From Cohnella phaseoli (GTDB lineage: Bacteria; Bacillota; Bacilli; Paenibacillales; Paenibacillaceae): a DNA stretch of 64,000 bases. A program made the translations under genes and the position numbers. The notes under the pieces are model-generated. The model was not told the origin of the DNA and did not search any database. It was given only the letters and a program-made list of their open reading frames with translations. This document shows positions 1-8,259 of the stretch, one piece after another. Each line of letters starts with the position of its first letter. Position 1 is the stretch's first letter. The DNA lies in assembly GCF_003386235.1 (NCBI RefSeq), contig NZ_QRDZ01000010.1, forward strand, positions 106,100 through 170,099, read 5' to 3'.

Positions 1-153
1 TTATCCGCAGTGGAAATATACAATGAAGTCCCGACAAGAAGCTTGCTGAACTCGAAGGCTCGCCAGATGCAGCAATTCGCGATATACCAATTATTGATGC
101 AAATGGCTATACCGAAACAGGCAAGCGGGTGGGTCGTGAAACTGCTATATTAA
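1..153 (+). CDS. possible 3' end of an upstream gene (partial)
   Basis: Frame 1 is open from the window edge to a TAA at 151-153 and would encode about 50 residues. The predicted peptide has no motif I recognise. Frame 3 is also open over much of this stretch (after a stop near base 26, to about base 170), so the choice of frame is uncertain and the whole piece could be a decayed remnant. No terminator with a T-run follows it directly. Confidence 0.2.
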   Translation, partial: LSAVEIYNEVPTRSLLNSKARQMQQFAIYQLLMQMAIPKQASGWVVKLLY

Positions 154-193
154 CTCGATACAGGTAAAGGCGGGTTTGTGCATGTTGTTGGCA

Positions 194-266
194 GTGAAAC
201 CAACTCATGCGGTAGAGCGCTTCGCTGCCAGCAATGACCTCAGCGGTTCGATCCCGCTGAGGTCAA
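194..266 (+). other. tRNA-like remnant or strong hairpin
   Basis: A perfect 12-bp stem lies at 235-246 / 254-265 around the loop TTCGATC. Its inner five base pairs and loop look like a canonical tRNA T-arm. Upstream sits a D-arm-like piece (GGTAGAGC at 211-218) at the correct spacing, with an anticodon-loop-like heptamer (ctGCCag) between them. The acceptor and anticodon stems do not pair and no CCA end is encoded, so this is not a functional tRNA. It is either a decayed tRNA(Gly)-like sequence or a hairpin with chance resemblance. Bases 266-330 show nothing further. Confidence 0.25.
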
Positions 267-330
267 CTGTAATTTAAACCACGCAGCCTGCTAAAGATTG
301 CTTTTTCAATTGGAAGGGGGATGTAAGCGG

Positions 331-471
331 ATGAATCAAACGGGGAGCAAGCTATATCCAAGCGCGAATTTAAAGTTTTCTTTGAGATTCATTAACGGGC
401 TAATTTATCGCTTAAGTTTCATAAATAGGCTAATTATTGTTTGTTTCTCTGTTAAGAAGCTTATTCAATAG
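331..471 (+). CDS. possible small protein of unknown function (46 aa)
   Basis: The ATG at 331 follows a purine-rich stretch GGAAGGGGG (312-320) that could act as a ribosome binding site, and the frame runs to TAG at 469-471. The peptide is basic, with a hydrophobic C-terminal half. No family is recognised and it may not be expressed. The AT-rich stretch 472-560 after it probably carries the promoter of the next gene, but no hexamer pair is convincing. Confidence 0.2.
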   Translation: MNQTGSKLYPSANLKFSLRFINGLIYRLSFINRLIIVCFSVKKLIQ

Positions 472-560
472 TGCAGAATAATGTTATTATTTTAATAAAA
501 GTGTCGAACGAAGTATTTCCGCCATTTCCCGCATTCTAATATTGGAGGAATAAGTTAAAC

Positions 561-947
561 ATGGTTATACATTTCGCTTCCTCGGGCGCGCAGCTTGGAA
601 GTTTCAAGCCGTTCGAAGTCGGAGACGAAGAGGTCGTGCTCACGGGCTTATGGTTAGATAATCTAGAACCCTCACATCGAATTGTGCTTGAAATTGAAAT
701 CGGATGGGACAAACCCATTACCTCCGATCTGGGCGAATTAGAAATCATGATTCGAAAAGGAGATCCAAACGGCGAAATTGTCGAATGGACTCAGGAAAAT
801 TGCTTTAATAGCACTTTAACTAAGATAGAAGTAAGTACGGGGGAAGAGTCGTCTTTTCAGAACTATGTTTTGACGGTCAAATCGCTCGGTACGAGGGCGA
901 GGATTATTGGTCCGTACCTCCTTAAAGGAAGCGTTCTAACTAAATAA
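561..947 (+). CDS. small protein of unknown function at head of glycan cluster
   Basis: A 128-residue protein starts at an ATG about 10 bases after GGAGGAA (543-549). It has no signal peptide and no membrane segment. The composition (many alternating hydrophobic and polar residues, few helices expected) suggests a small all-beta fold, but I do not recognise the family. It is the first gene of a long same-strand run of glycan genes and is followed after 20 bases by the DUF1796 gene, so the two are probably co-transcribed and may act together. No catalytic motif is visible, so no function is assigned. Confidence 0.6.
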   Translation: MVIHFASSGAQLGSFKPFEVGDEEVVLTGLWLDNLEPSHRIVLEIEIGWDKPITSDLGELEIMIRKGDPNGEIVEWTQENCFNSTLTKIEVSTGEESSFQNYVLTVKSLGTRARIIGPYLLKGSVLTK

Positions 948-967
948 CGTTAGGAAGTGCAGGCTCA

Positions 968-1597
968 TTGAGAATCGCCGACATTAAAGGAAAATACGAC
1001 GACATTTTTAGCTTAGGGCAACTGTGCTATATTTCCATCCAATTGGAGAAAAACGGACTTAGACCCTATTCGGGCGTGCTGGACTGGGTAGGCTCTCCTA
1101 ATCTAAGCAGCGTTAATAGATTATTGCGGAACCGGTTCCAGGGCTTCATGGACCGCCATCAGATGGAGTGTATTGGAACCGCGGGAGATAAACTTTATCT
1201 CGTGCAGGACAAATTGTACGACATTTACTCCAATCATGACTTTTTTGTCGCGCAGAACGATCCTAAGCTGTTGGAGGCATATCCGAGCGTCAAGACCAAA
1301 TACGACCGCCGGGTAGCTCGTTTTTTAGAGAAGGTCGACACGGCCGAAAGGCTGCTTTTTGTCCGAAGCGGCGGAACGTACGAGGAAGCGAAGGAATTGC
1401 TAGAGATTCTGGACGATCTCGTGCGAAATGATTATGTTTTGCTGTTTCTCGACCCTGGCCAAGCGGACGAAATCGAAGAAAACGACTGGCCATTGGAACG
1501 CGTTTGTTCGGTGAACGTTCCGCACGTCGATAAATTATGGAACGATAGCGATCATATTTGGAAAGAGTTATTTGCAGGAATTGAGTTGCAAAAATGA
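968..1597 (+). CDS. DUF1796 family putative cysteine peptidase
   Basis: The 209-residue product matches the DUF1796 (papain-like, putative cysteine peptidase) pattern known from Bacilli: an N-terminal SLGQLC block with the candidate nucleophile Cys near residue 20, then GLRPYSGVLDWV, a central NHDFF, and KYDRRVARFL followed by RLLFVR. The substrate of the family is unknown. The start is TTG, chosen because AGGAAG lies at 952-957. The gene ends inside the first codons upstream of the fused glycosyltransferase. Members often sit among glycosyltransferase genes, so a role in surface glycan or glycoprotein handling is plausible but inferred. Confidence 0.7.
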   Translation: MRIADIKGKYDDIFSLGQLCYISIQLEKNGLRPYSGVLDWVGSPNLSSVNRLLRNRFQGFMDRHQMECIGTAGDKLYLVQDKLYDIYSNHDFFVAQNDPKLLEAYPSVKTKYDRRVARFLEKVDTAERLLFVRSGGTYEEAKELLEILDDLVRNDYVLLFLDPGQADEIEENDWPLERVCSVNVPHVDKLWNDSDHIWKELFAGIELQK

Positions 1598-1610
1598 GGT
1601 GTATGATTTG

Positions 1611-4061
1611 GTGTCGGAGGAAGCTAAAGTTTCCATTGTCATTCCTGTGTATAACGGGGCGAACTATTTGCACGAAGCCATAAACTGCGCTTTGGCACAA
1701 ACGTATTTGAACGTTGAAGTCGTCGTCGTTAACGACGGCTCGAACGACGGCGGTGAAACGGAACAAATCGCTCTCTCGTACGGCGACAGAATCCGTTACT
1801 TCTCCAAAGAGAACGGAGGAGTGGCTACGGCACTGAATTTGGGTCTCGAAAAAATGACCGGAGACTACTTCTCCTGGTTAAGCCATGATGATATGTACAC
1901 TCCTGATAAAATCGAAAAGCAAATGAATGCTTTGCGCCAATTCGGTGACCAAGCGGTCGTCTTCAGCGATTATTGCCATATCTCTCCCGCTGGAAAATTG
2001 CTTCATACTTATCGGGTATCTCCCCAAGGATCATCCAATACTCGCGCTTTGCTAGCCATTTCGCATGAAGTCGGATTTCATGGCTGCGCTTTTCTGATTC
2101 CTCGACAATATTTCGATAGGTTCGGAGTGTTTGATCCGGCGCTTCGATATACCCAAGATACCGATCTATGGTTCCGCATGGCCGGCAGCGTTCCATTCCT
2201 GCACGTCAAAGAGATTCTTGTCCGTTCTCGTCAGCATGAAGAGCAAGACAGCCAGAGGTATCATGACGGGCTCGCGCGTGAAGCCGACCGCGTCATGAGT
2301 CGAATGATCCGGGATTTATCTATTGAGGAAGTCAACTTATATAACGAGCATTCGTATAAGATTCTCGAACACAGGTATCACTCTTTCAAAAAAATGGGAT
2401 TCGAGAAGTGCGCATACAGGCTCTTAAAACATTTGTGCTCGTCGACGCTAGATCCCAAAGAACAAGAGAGGGTCTCGGCTCTTATCCAGGCGGACGTCGG
2501 AATTAAGGAAATCGATCAATCCCCGATTAACTGGGAACGGAATTTATCTCCCCTATTGGCTAGGAAGAAAAGCAAACCTCGTATTGTCGTCTATAGCGGG
2601 GTATGGATTCGAGGCGGTGGCGAAAGAGTATTCTCCGCGATAACCGAGACGTTAAAAGGCAAGTACGATTGGTTTATCGTTTCCAACGATCTTCTGAATA
2701 AAGAAGGTTTCCCTATTGCTAAAGAGATTACGCATATTCGATTAAAAGTCGGGACGATGGAGAATCTATCCACTCAGCTGACGGTCGTTTGCTCCTTGCT
2801 CGACGCGGATTTGTTCTTGGCCAGCCCGAACTTCGACATCAATCTGCTTTCCGTCTACGAGAAATTAAGAGGGATGGAAATTCGAAGCATCGCATGCAAT
2901 TTCGGCCATTATTTCCTTCCTTACGTTATCGAAGATTTGTATCCCATCATCGAACGCCGAACGGAGGCTTTCAATCAAGCGAGCGCCGTCACGTGGCTTA
3001 CTTCTTACAGCGCGAACGTTTATTCCCAAATTAACGACAACGGTGCTTTGCTGCCGACGCCTAACACTTTTCCGAAATCTCCGATAAAGGCACCCAAGGA
3101 TAAAAAAGTCGTGCTCGCCGTTGGCAGGTTCAATGACCCGATCAAGCGATTGGATCGGATTCTGAAGGTGTTTGCCAAAGTAATGGCGAGCCATCCCGAT
3201 GCCGAATTGCATCTGGTCGGACCTTACAAATTAAACGCGCGAACCGATAATCGTTCCAAAGAAACGATAGGGGAACTGATTGCGCGCTTGCAAATACCGA
3301 GAGATAAAATGTTATTCGTCGGAGAACAAGAGAACGTCGAACCGTACTATATGAAGGCTTCCGTTCTCCTGTTAACCTCGGAGAGCGAAGGAATTCCGAT
3401 GGTTCTTAACGAAGCAGGCACTTTCGGATTGCCTTGCGTCATTAGCGACATTTCCGGATTGGAAGACATGATTACGGACGGAGAAAGCGGCTATATCGTT
3501 CCTCAAGAAGATTTGAATCTGATGGCCGGCAAAGTCTCGGCATTGTTATCCGACTTCGATTTGCGCGATCGAATGGGCAACCGGGCGTACGAACTGGTCG
3601 ATCGTTTCGCGCGGCAACGGATTTGCGAGAGATGGGAGAAACTGATGGACACCGTGCTGTCGGTCAAAGGCCAAGACGAGCTGAATTCGATACTGAACGA
3701 TCGATTTATGGAGCCTCCGGCGCAGTACGACAGCTTCTCCAGAAAAGTCATTCGCGAGTACGAAAGAAACATCTCTTTATTGATTGAAACCAAAGGGACG
3801 CACAATGTGCCTCAACCGCGACTTGAGACGGAAACGGATAGTCATTCGGAAATCGCGGCCGAGATCGAAGAAAATTTCCGGGCAAGCATTCATGCGGAGG
3901 CTTATCAACAAGCGGCGCGGGAATTTTCCAATACGATTTCCTGGAAAGTGACGAGACCGTTACGGTGGTGCAAGCGTTTCTATGCATCCGCCAGAAATGA
4001 CGGCATTCGCGTCGCCATGCGAAAAGCGGGGCAAAAAATCAAGACCAGGGCGAGAGGTTAA
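1611..4061 (+). CDS. bifunctional GT2-GT4 glycosyltransferase
   Basis: About 816 residues with two glycosyltransferase modules. The N-terminal part is GT-A family 2 (VSIVIPVYNG, then VVVNDGS and a HDD-type divalent-metal motif). The C-terminal part is GT-B family 4, with VLAVGRFNDPIKRLDR and the donor-site block ESEGIPMVLNEAGTFGLP. The likely start is GTG 1611 or TTG 1608, because GAGGTG at 1596-1601 is the only good ribosome binding site; upstream in-frame TTG codons would overlap the DUF1796 gene. A basic C-terminal tail follows the GT4 module. Two modules suggest that it adds two successive sugars on the cytoplasmic face. The GT4 half is closely paralogous to the next gene. Donor and acceptor sugars cannot be read from the sequence. 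Confidence 0.85.
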   Translation: MSEEAKVSIVIPVYNGANYLHEAINCALAQTYLNVEVVVVNDGSNDGGETEQIALSYGDRIRYFSKENGGVATALNLGLEKMTGDYFSWLSHDDMYTPDKIEKQMNALRQFGDQAVVFSDYCHISPAGKLLHTYRVSPQGSSNTRALLAISHEVGFHGCAFLIPRQYFDRFGVFDPALRYTQDTDLWFRMAGSVPFLHVKEILVRSRQHEEQDSQRYHDGLAREADRVMSRMIRDLSIEEVNLYNEHSYKILEHRYHSFKKMGFEKCAYRLLKHLCSSTLDPKEQERVSALIQADVGIKEIDQSPINWERNLSPLLARKKSKPRIVVYSGVWIRGGGERVFSAITETLKGKYDWFIVSNDLLNKEGFPIAKEITHIRLKVGTMENLSTQLTVVCSLLDADLFLASPNFDINLLSVYEKLRGMEIRSIACNFGHYFLPYVIEDLYPIIERRTEAFNQASAVTWLTSYSANVYSQINDNGALLPTPNTFPKSPIKAPKDKKVVLAVGRFNDPIKRLDRILKVFAKVMASHPDAELHLVGPYKLNARTDNRSKETIGELIARLQIPRDKMLFVGEQENVEPYYMKASVLLLTSESEGIPMVLNEAGTFGLPCVISDISGLEDMITDGESGYIVPQEDLNLMAGKVSALLSDFDLRDRMGNRAYELVDRFARQRICERWEKLMDTVLSVKGQDELNSILNDRFMEPPAQYDSFSRKVIREYERNISLLIETKGTHNVPQPRLETETDSHSEIAAEIEENFRASIHAEAYQQAAREFSNTISWKVTRPLRWCKRFYASARNDGIRVAMRKAGQKIKTRARG

Positions 4062-4067
4062 CGCGGA

Positions 4068-5618
4068 ATGAATAACTTGATCGCCGCATGCCGACTTGCC
4101 AAAACGACCTATGAGATTCATGAAGCGGCACGGATGTTGGATGAAACGATCTTTCGGACTTCCAAGCTCGACGAAGTATCGGAATTGTTGATTCAACTCA
4201 TCCAGCCCCTATTGAACGAAGAGAGGCGCGAGCCGGTACTGCTGTTTCACGCATACGGGTGGCAATTCGGCGGAGCGGAGAGGCTTATTGCAGGTTTGAC
4301 CAATTACTTGGCGCGCAAAAAATACCGGATCATCGTATCCGTTTTTGAGCCGGTGCGTAGCAACGGCTTCCAATTGGACCCTTCAATCGCTTTTGTGCCT
4401 ATTTTGGAGAACGATCGAAGGATCGAGAGACTTATCCAGCTAGTCGGACTACTGTCGCCAGATATATTTATAGGCCACAATAACAGCATCCCCGAGCTAG
4501 CCGCCGTATACCCCGTATTCAGGCAATTCGGAATCCGAACGATTGCTTATACGTTGGAATATTATTTTTTTCCGCACAGAATTCCGGAATTGGCTTCCAC
4601 GGTAATTGCCCGAAGCGAGGCGCTGGCTCAGGCGAACGCGTCGTGTTTTCTTACCCGATTCAGCGCCAACGCTTACGGAATGGCTTATCCTAACGCCGCG
4701 GTCATGCAAGGGCTCACCTCGTTCTCCGTTCCGGCTTATGATTCCGATAAACGCAACGGTAAAACGGTAATCGCCGTTGGGAGGTTCTCGGATCCGATAA
4801 AGCGGTTGGATCGCGTGTTAACCGCATTTCGCCATCTGCTCGAAAGCCATCCCGATGCGCGGTTATTGATCGTAGGGCCATATGATTTGGAAGCCGCAAT
4901 TCCCCGGAATGCCAAGGAAACGATAGGCGAGCTGCTTAGACGAACGGGTGTATCCGGCTCTCAAGTCCGATTCGTCGGAGAACAAGAGAGAACGCAAGAT
5001 TTTTATAGCCAAGGCGACGTATTTGTACTAACTTCGGATAGCGAAGGATTTCCATTAGTTCTCAATGAAGCCGGAAGTTACGGGCTGCCTGCCGTAATCG
5101 TGGATATTCCCGGACTTGAGGATATCATTGCGGATGGAGTTAACGGTTATATCGTTCCTCAAGACGACATGCGGGCAATGGCCAATAAAATATCGGCCTT
5201 ATTCGACGATTCGGAATTACTGAAGAGAATGTCAATGAATGCGCGCGAAATGGTCGGAAGATATTCCATTGATCAAGTCGGACCTCGCTGGGAAGAACTG
5301 ATCCGAGTCGTGTTATCCCATTCGGATCAAGATGAGATCAATCGGATCTTAGCCGAACGTTTTATGGGCGAGGTCGTTAACAAGAAGGCATTCTGCAGAA
5401 CGATCGTCAAGGAATACGAACGGACGGCTGTCTTGGTTTCCGCCGTGCCTAAAGTCCGCACGACACGAATGCAACTGGATGAAATCGAGACGATTGCCGT
5501 AAAACTCGTAAACCACTTCAGGGATTATGGGTTGCGCGCCACAATAGGCAAGGCGACGTTAAAACTGAGGGGACTTTGGCAAAAGCGCTTCGGTAAATAT
5601 AGACAAGCTAGACAATGA
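4068..5618 (+). CDS. GT4 glycosyltransferase, paralogue of preceding gene's C-terminal half
   Basis: A 516-residue GT-B protein. It starts 6 bases after the upstream stop, with GAGAGG just before. The first 70 residues are helical. The rest aligns along its length with the GT4 half of the preceding protein: AVGRFSDPIKRLDR, KETIGELL, RFVGEQE, SDSEGFPLVLNEAGSYGLP, GLEDIIADGVNGYIVPQ, and the post-catalytic REYER-like and ERFMGE segments. The pair arose by duplication of a GT4 unit, with one copy either gaining or losing a GT2 module. It probably adds a related sugar to the same glycan. High confidence for the family, none for the sugar. Confidence 0.88.
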   Translation: MNNLIAACRLAKTTYEIHEAARMLDETIFRTSKLDEVSELLIQLIQPLLNEERREPVLLFHAYGWQFGGAERLIAGLTNYLARKKYRIIVSVFEPVRSNGFQLDPSIAFVPILENDRRIERLIQLVGLLSPDIFIGHNNSIPELAAVYPVFRQFGIRTIAYTLEYYFFPHRIPELASTVIARSEALAQANASCFLTRFSANAYGMAYPNAAVMQGLTSFSVPAYDSDKRNGKTVIAVGRFSDPIKRLDRVLTAFRHLLESHPDARLLIVGPYDLEAAIPRNAKETIGELLRRTGVSGSQVRFVGEQERTQDFYSQGDVFVLTSDSEGFPLVLNEAGSYGLPAVIVDIPGLEDIIADGVNGYIVPQDDMRAMANKISALFDDSELLKRMSMNAREMVGRYSIDQVGPRWEELIRVVLSHSDQDEINRILAERFMGEVVNKKAFCRTIVKEYERTAVLVSAVPKVRTTRMQLDEIETIAVKLVNHFRDYGLRATIGKATLKLRGLWQKRFGKYRQARQ

Positions 5619-5644
5619 ATTGACCTTCGAGGAGAGGTTTGACC

Positions 5645-6427
5645 GTGCGAAAGCTCTATAGCAGGCTTTCTGTTGTTTGGAAATATAACAATTTACTCAA
5701 GGAACTGGTCATTAGAGATATCAAAGTCAGATATCGAAAATCGGTGCTGGGACTGCTTTGGACATTGCTGTATCCTTTGTTAACCATGATCATCACGACG
5801 ATCGTATTTTCTTCGCTTTTTAATACGTTGCCCAACTATGCGGTCTATTTTTTGACTGGAAGCATTTTATTCTCGTTTAACACCGAGGCGACGACTTCCG
5901 CGGCAATGTCTATCGTGGGTAACGCCGGGTTGTTGAAAAAAATATATATTCCTAAGTATTTGTTCCCTCTCTCCAGAGTATTGTCCTCGCTGGTCAATCT
6001 GGCATTTGCTTTCGTGGCATTGCTGCTGGTGATGTTGGTTACGAGCGCTCCCTTTAAACCGACCTTGTTTTTGAGTTTCATTCCGATCTTCTATCTGATT
6101 ATCTTTACGGCCGGGCTTTCGTTGAGTTTATCCGCGCTGACGGTTTATTTCCGCGACATTAATAGTTTATACGGGGTACTTGCGCTTTTATGGACGTATA
6201 TGACTCCGATATTTTACCCGATCTCCATTATTCAGGATAAGTATTCCTGGATCTACGAATGGAATCCGATGTATTACTACATAGATTACTTAAGATCATT
6301 GATTCTCGAAGGGGTTATGCCCGGAGTGGTTCCTAACCTCATCTGTTTACTGTGCGGGTTCGTTTCGCTCGGCATAGGCTGGTTAATTTTTAACCGGACG
6401 CAAAACCGATTTGTTTTATACATGTAA
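5645..6427 (+). CDS. ABC-2 type glycan export permease (Wzm/TagG-like)
   Basis: A protein of about 260 residues with six predicted membrane segments and the ABC-2 permease pattern. Near the N-terminus is LVIRDIKVRYRKSVLGLLW, the amphipathic interface helix typical of polysaccharide and teichoic acid exporters; the conserved segment around YFRDINSLYGVLALLWTYMTPIFYP follows. GTG 5645 is preferred over TTG 5639 because of its spacing from GAGGAGAGG (5629-5637). It pairs with the ATPase directly downstream to move a lipid-linked glycan across the membrane. There is no Wzx-type flippase in the window, so this is the likely export route for the cluster. Confidence 0.9.
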   Translation: MRKLYSRLSVVWKYNNLLKELVIRDIKVRYRKSVLGLLWTLLYPLLTMIITTIVFSSLFNTLPNYAVYFLTGSILFSFNTEATTSAAMSIVGNAGLLKKIYIPKYLFPLSRVLSSLVNLAFAFVALLLVMLVTSAPFKPTLFLSFIPIFYLIIFTAGLSLSLSALTVYFRDINSLYGVLALLWTYMTPIFYPISIIQDKYSWIYEWNPMYYYIDYLRSLILEGVMPGVVPNLICLLCGFVSLGIGWLIFNRTQNRFVLYM

Positions 6428-6449
6428 GATACGGAACGGAGAGGTATTC

Positions 6450-7187
6450 ATGCCCGATACGCTTGTGGAAGTCGACGATGTTTCGATGCTATATAACATC
6501 AGCCGGGAGAAAGCTGACAACCTGAAAGAATATTTGATACGAGCCCTTAAAGGGGGGCTGGCGATCGACGAGTTTTGGGCTCTTCGAAATGTCTCTCTGC
6601 GAATGATAAGAGGAGAATCGTTAGGAATTATCGGATTGAACGGTAGCGGTAAAAGCACATTGCTAAAACTGATTGCAGGAGTATTGCAGCCGGCCAAAGG
6701 ACGGATAAAAGTAAGGGGGTCCATAGCTCCGTTAATCGAATTGGGCGCCGGTTTCGATTTTGACCTCACCGCACGGGAAAATATTTACTTGAACGGGGCA
6801 ATCCTCGGACATAGCAGAGCGAAGATGAACGAGAATTTCGACGAGATTATATCGTTCTCCGAAGTGGAGGATTTCGTCGACATTCCGATAAAGAATTTCT
6901 CTTCCGGAATGGTGGCTCGGCTTGGCTTTGCGATCGCTACGATCAGCAGACCGGATATTCTGATCGCGGATGAAATCTTGAGCGTCGGCGATATACCATT
7001 TCAGAAAAAATGCGAATCCAGAATTGCGGAGATCGTGAACAATGGCGCCAGCGTAATTTATGTATCGCACTCCGTGGAATCCGTAAAAAAACTTTGCACG
7101 AAAGCGGCATGGTTGCACAAAGGGGAACTGATTCGTTTCGACGATGTGGGTTCGGTGTGCGACGCTTACTTAGAAAGCTTGGGTTAA
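6450..7187 (+). CDS. ABC transporter ATP-binding protein, glycan export (Wzt/TagH-like)
   Basis: A 245-residue ATPase with Walker A GLNGSGKST, a Walker B ending in LIADE, a polysaccharide-type signature FSSGM in place of LSGGQ, and a switch His in VSHSVESV. These features are characteristic of the teichoic acid and O-antigen export subfamily. The start ATG follows GGAACGGAGAGG. It lacks the long C-terminal glycan-recognition domain of full-length Wzt, so glycan length or capping is probably not read by this subunit. It partners the permease 22 bases upstream. Confidence 0.9.
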   Translation: MPDTLVEVDDVSMLYNISREKADNLKEYLIRALKGGLAIDEFWALRNVSLRMIRGESLGIIGLNGSGKSTLLKLIAGVLQPAKGRIKVRGSIAPLIELGAGFDFDLTARENIYLNGAILGHSRAKMNENFDEIISFSEVEDFVDIPIKNFSSGMVARLGFAIATISRPDILIADEILSVGDIPFQKKCESRIAEIVNNGASVIYVSHSVESVKKLCTKAAWLHKGELIRFDDVGSVCDAYLESLG

Positions 7188-7218
7188 TTATTCATTCGCG
7201 TTCAGAAGGGGAACATCA

Positions 7219-8259
7219 ATGATGATTTCTGGAATATCCAATCAGGTACTGTCCGAGATCGACAGCGTCCGCGGATCTTCGAAAATAAAAGTCGCCTCCG
7301 TCGGATCGACGTCCCGTTTGCTTGCGGATTTTTTGGTTTTGCCAAGGAGATCTTATGAGCATTATGAGTGTATCAACTTTCTAGTCTCAAGGCCGGAAGA
7401 TGCGAGTTTTTGTTTTGAACGTCTGGATGGCGTCGTGGATATCGTGCTTGTGGATGTAGAGGCGAAACAGAGCTTGGATCTGATGGGAATCGCCACCCAG
7501 TATGTCCAGCATTCTTCTATCGTAGCTTATAAACCTAACGATGCCAGTGTAGAAGCTGCCGATTTGCTAGTCAGGCAACATTTCAAAGATCAATTAAACG
7601 GGAAAACGATATTGATCTTGGGAGCGGGGAATATTTCGGCGAAATTAGCTCTGCGTTTATGCGAAAGGAATGCCAGTATTAAAATGCTTTCCAGAAATTA
7701 TAACAAAGCAAGCACGGTTGCCGATGGATTGAATGCCATACTGCCCAAATATTCTCGATCTGCTATCAAGGCTATTGAAAGTTTGTCGAATCAGCCTTTA
7801 TTTGACGGTCTGGTTTCCTTTGTTGCCGCTGACGGTGTAGCTCAAGAAGAAATGGCTTATCTTGTAAAGAGAGGCGGGATCGCGATTGACGGGGGCATTA
7901 ATAATCTTTCTCCCGGATTTCTGAAGGCAAGCGGGGAGAACGGCGTCATTTGCAATCGCATGGATGTCAGACTAGGCTTTGTGTACTCGTTGCTGTCGTC
8001 CAGTCCGGATGTATCGAATTTCTACATGAATGTAAGAGGAGAGCGCTTTGACGATAACATTCGCTTATTAGCTGGTGGCATAATAGGCAACCGGGGGGAT
8101 ATTATTGTAGATCGCATTCAACAACCCACTCAAATTGTCGGAATGGCTAACGGGGTAGGGGGAGTTCTTTCGAGTAAGGACTATTCGTCCAAGGACAAGA
8201 TCAGGCTGGAACGAGCCCGGGAAATCTTGAATATCGTCACCGAGGAAGGTGTGAGATGA
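7219..8259 (+). CDS. Rossmann-fold oxidoreductase of unknown role (FolD/shikimate dehydrogenase-like)
   Basis: A 346-residue soluble protein. The centre (from about residue 127) has a dinucleotide-binding start GKTILILGAGNIS followed by LSRNYNKA, which suggests NADP. Further on is GGIAIDGGINNLSPG, reminiscent of the methylene-tetrahydrofolate or methanopterin dehydrogenase group. The C-terminus (GMANGVGGVLSS) is not typical of those enzymes. It lies between the glycan exporter and the polymerase/ligase, overlaps the latter by 4 bases, and is therefore probably needed for the glycan, perhaps to make or modify a sugar or a one-carbon group. The reaction is not identifiable from sequence. Confidence 0.65.
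   Translation: MMISGISNQVLSEIDSVRGSSKIKVASVGSTSRLLADFLVLPRRSYEHYECINFLVSRPEDASFCFERLDGVVDIVLVDVEAKQSLDLMGIATQYVQHSSIVAYKPNDASVEAADLLVRQHFKDQLNGKTILILGAGNISAKLALRLCERNASIKMLSRNYNKASTVADGLNAILPKYSRSAIKAIESLSNQPLFDGLVSFVAADGVAQEEMAYLVKRGGIAIDGGINNLSPGFLKASGENGVICNRMDVRLGFVYSLLSSSPDVSNFYMNVRGERFDDNIRLLAGGIIGNRGDIIVDRIQQPTQIVGMANGVGGVLSSKDYSSKDKIRLERAREILNIVTEEGVR

Noticed and set aside
493..545. TAATAAAAG near 493 followed by TAATAT, similar to the shared regulon motif
   Set aside because: The distance is 44 rather than 47 bp, the central conserved positions do not match, and the gene behind it belongs to the glycan cluster. Probably chance in AT-rich DNA.
5639..7187. Export genes as teichoic acid exporter tagGH
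   Set aside because: The family fits, but no teichoic acid synthesis genes (tagB, tagD, tagF) are present and the neighbours are glycan genes, so no tag symbol was assigned.
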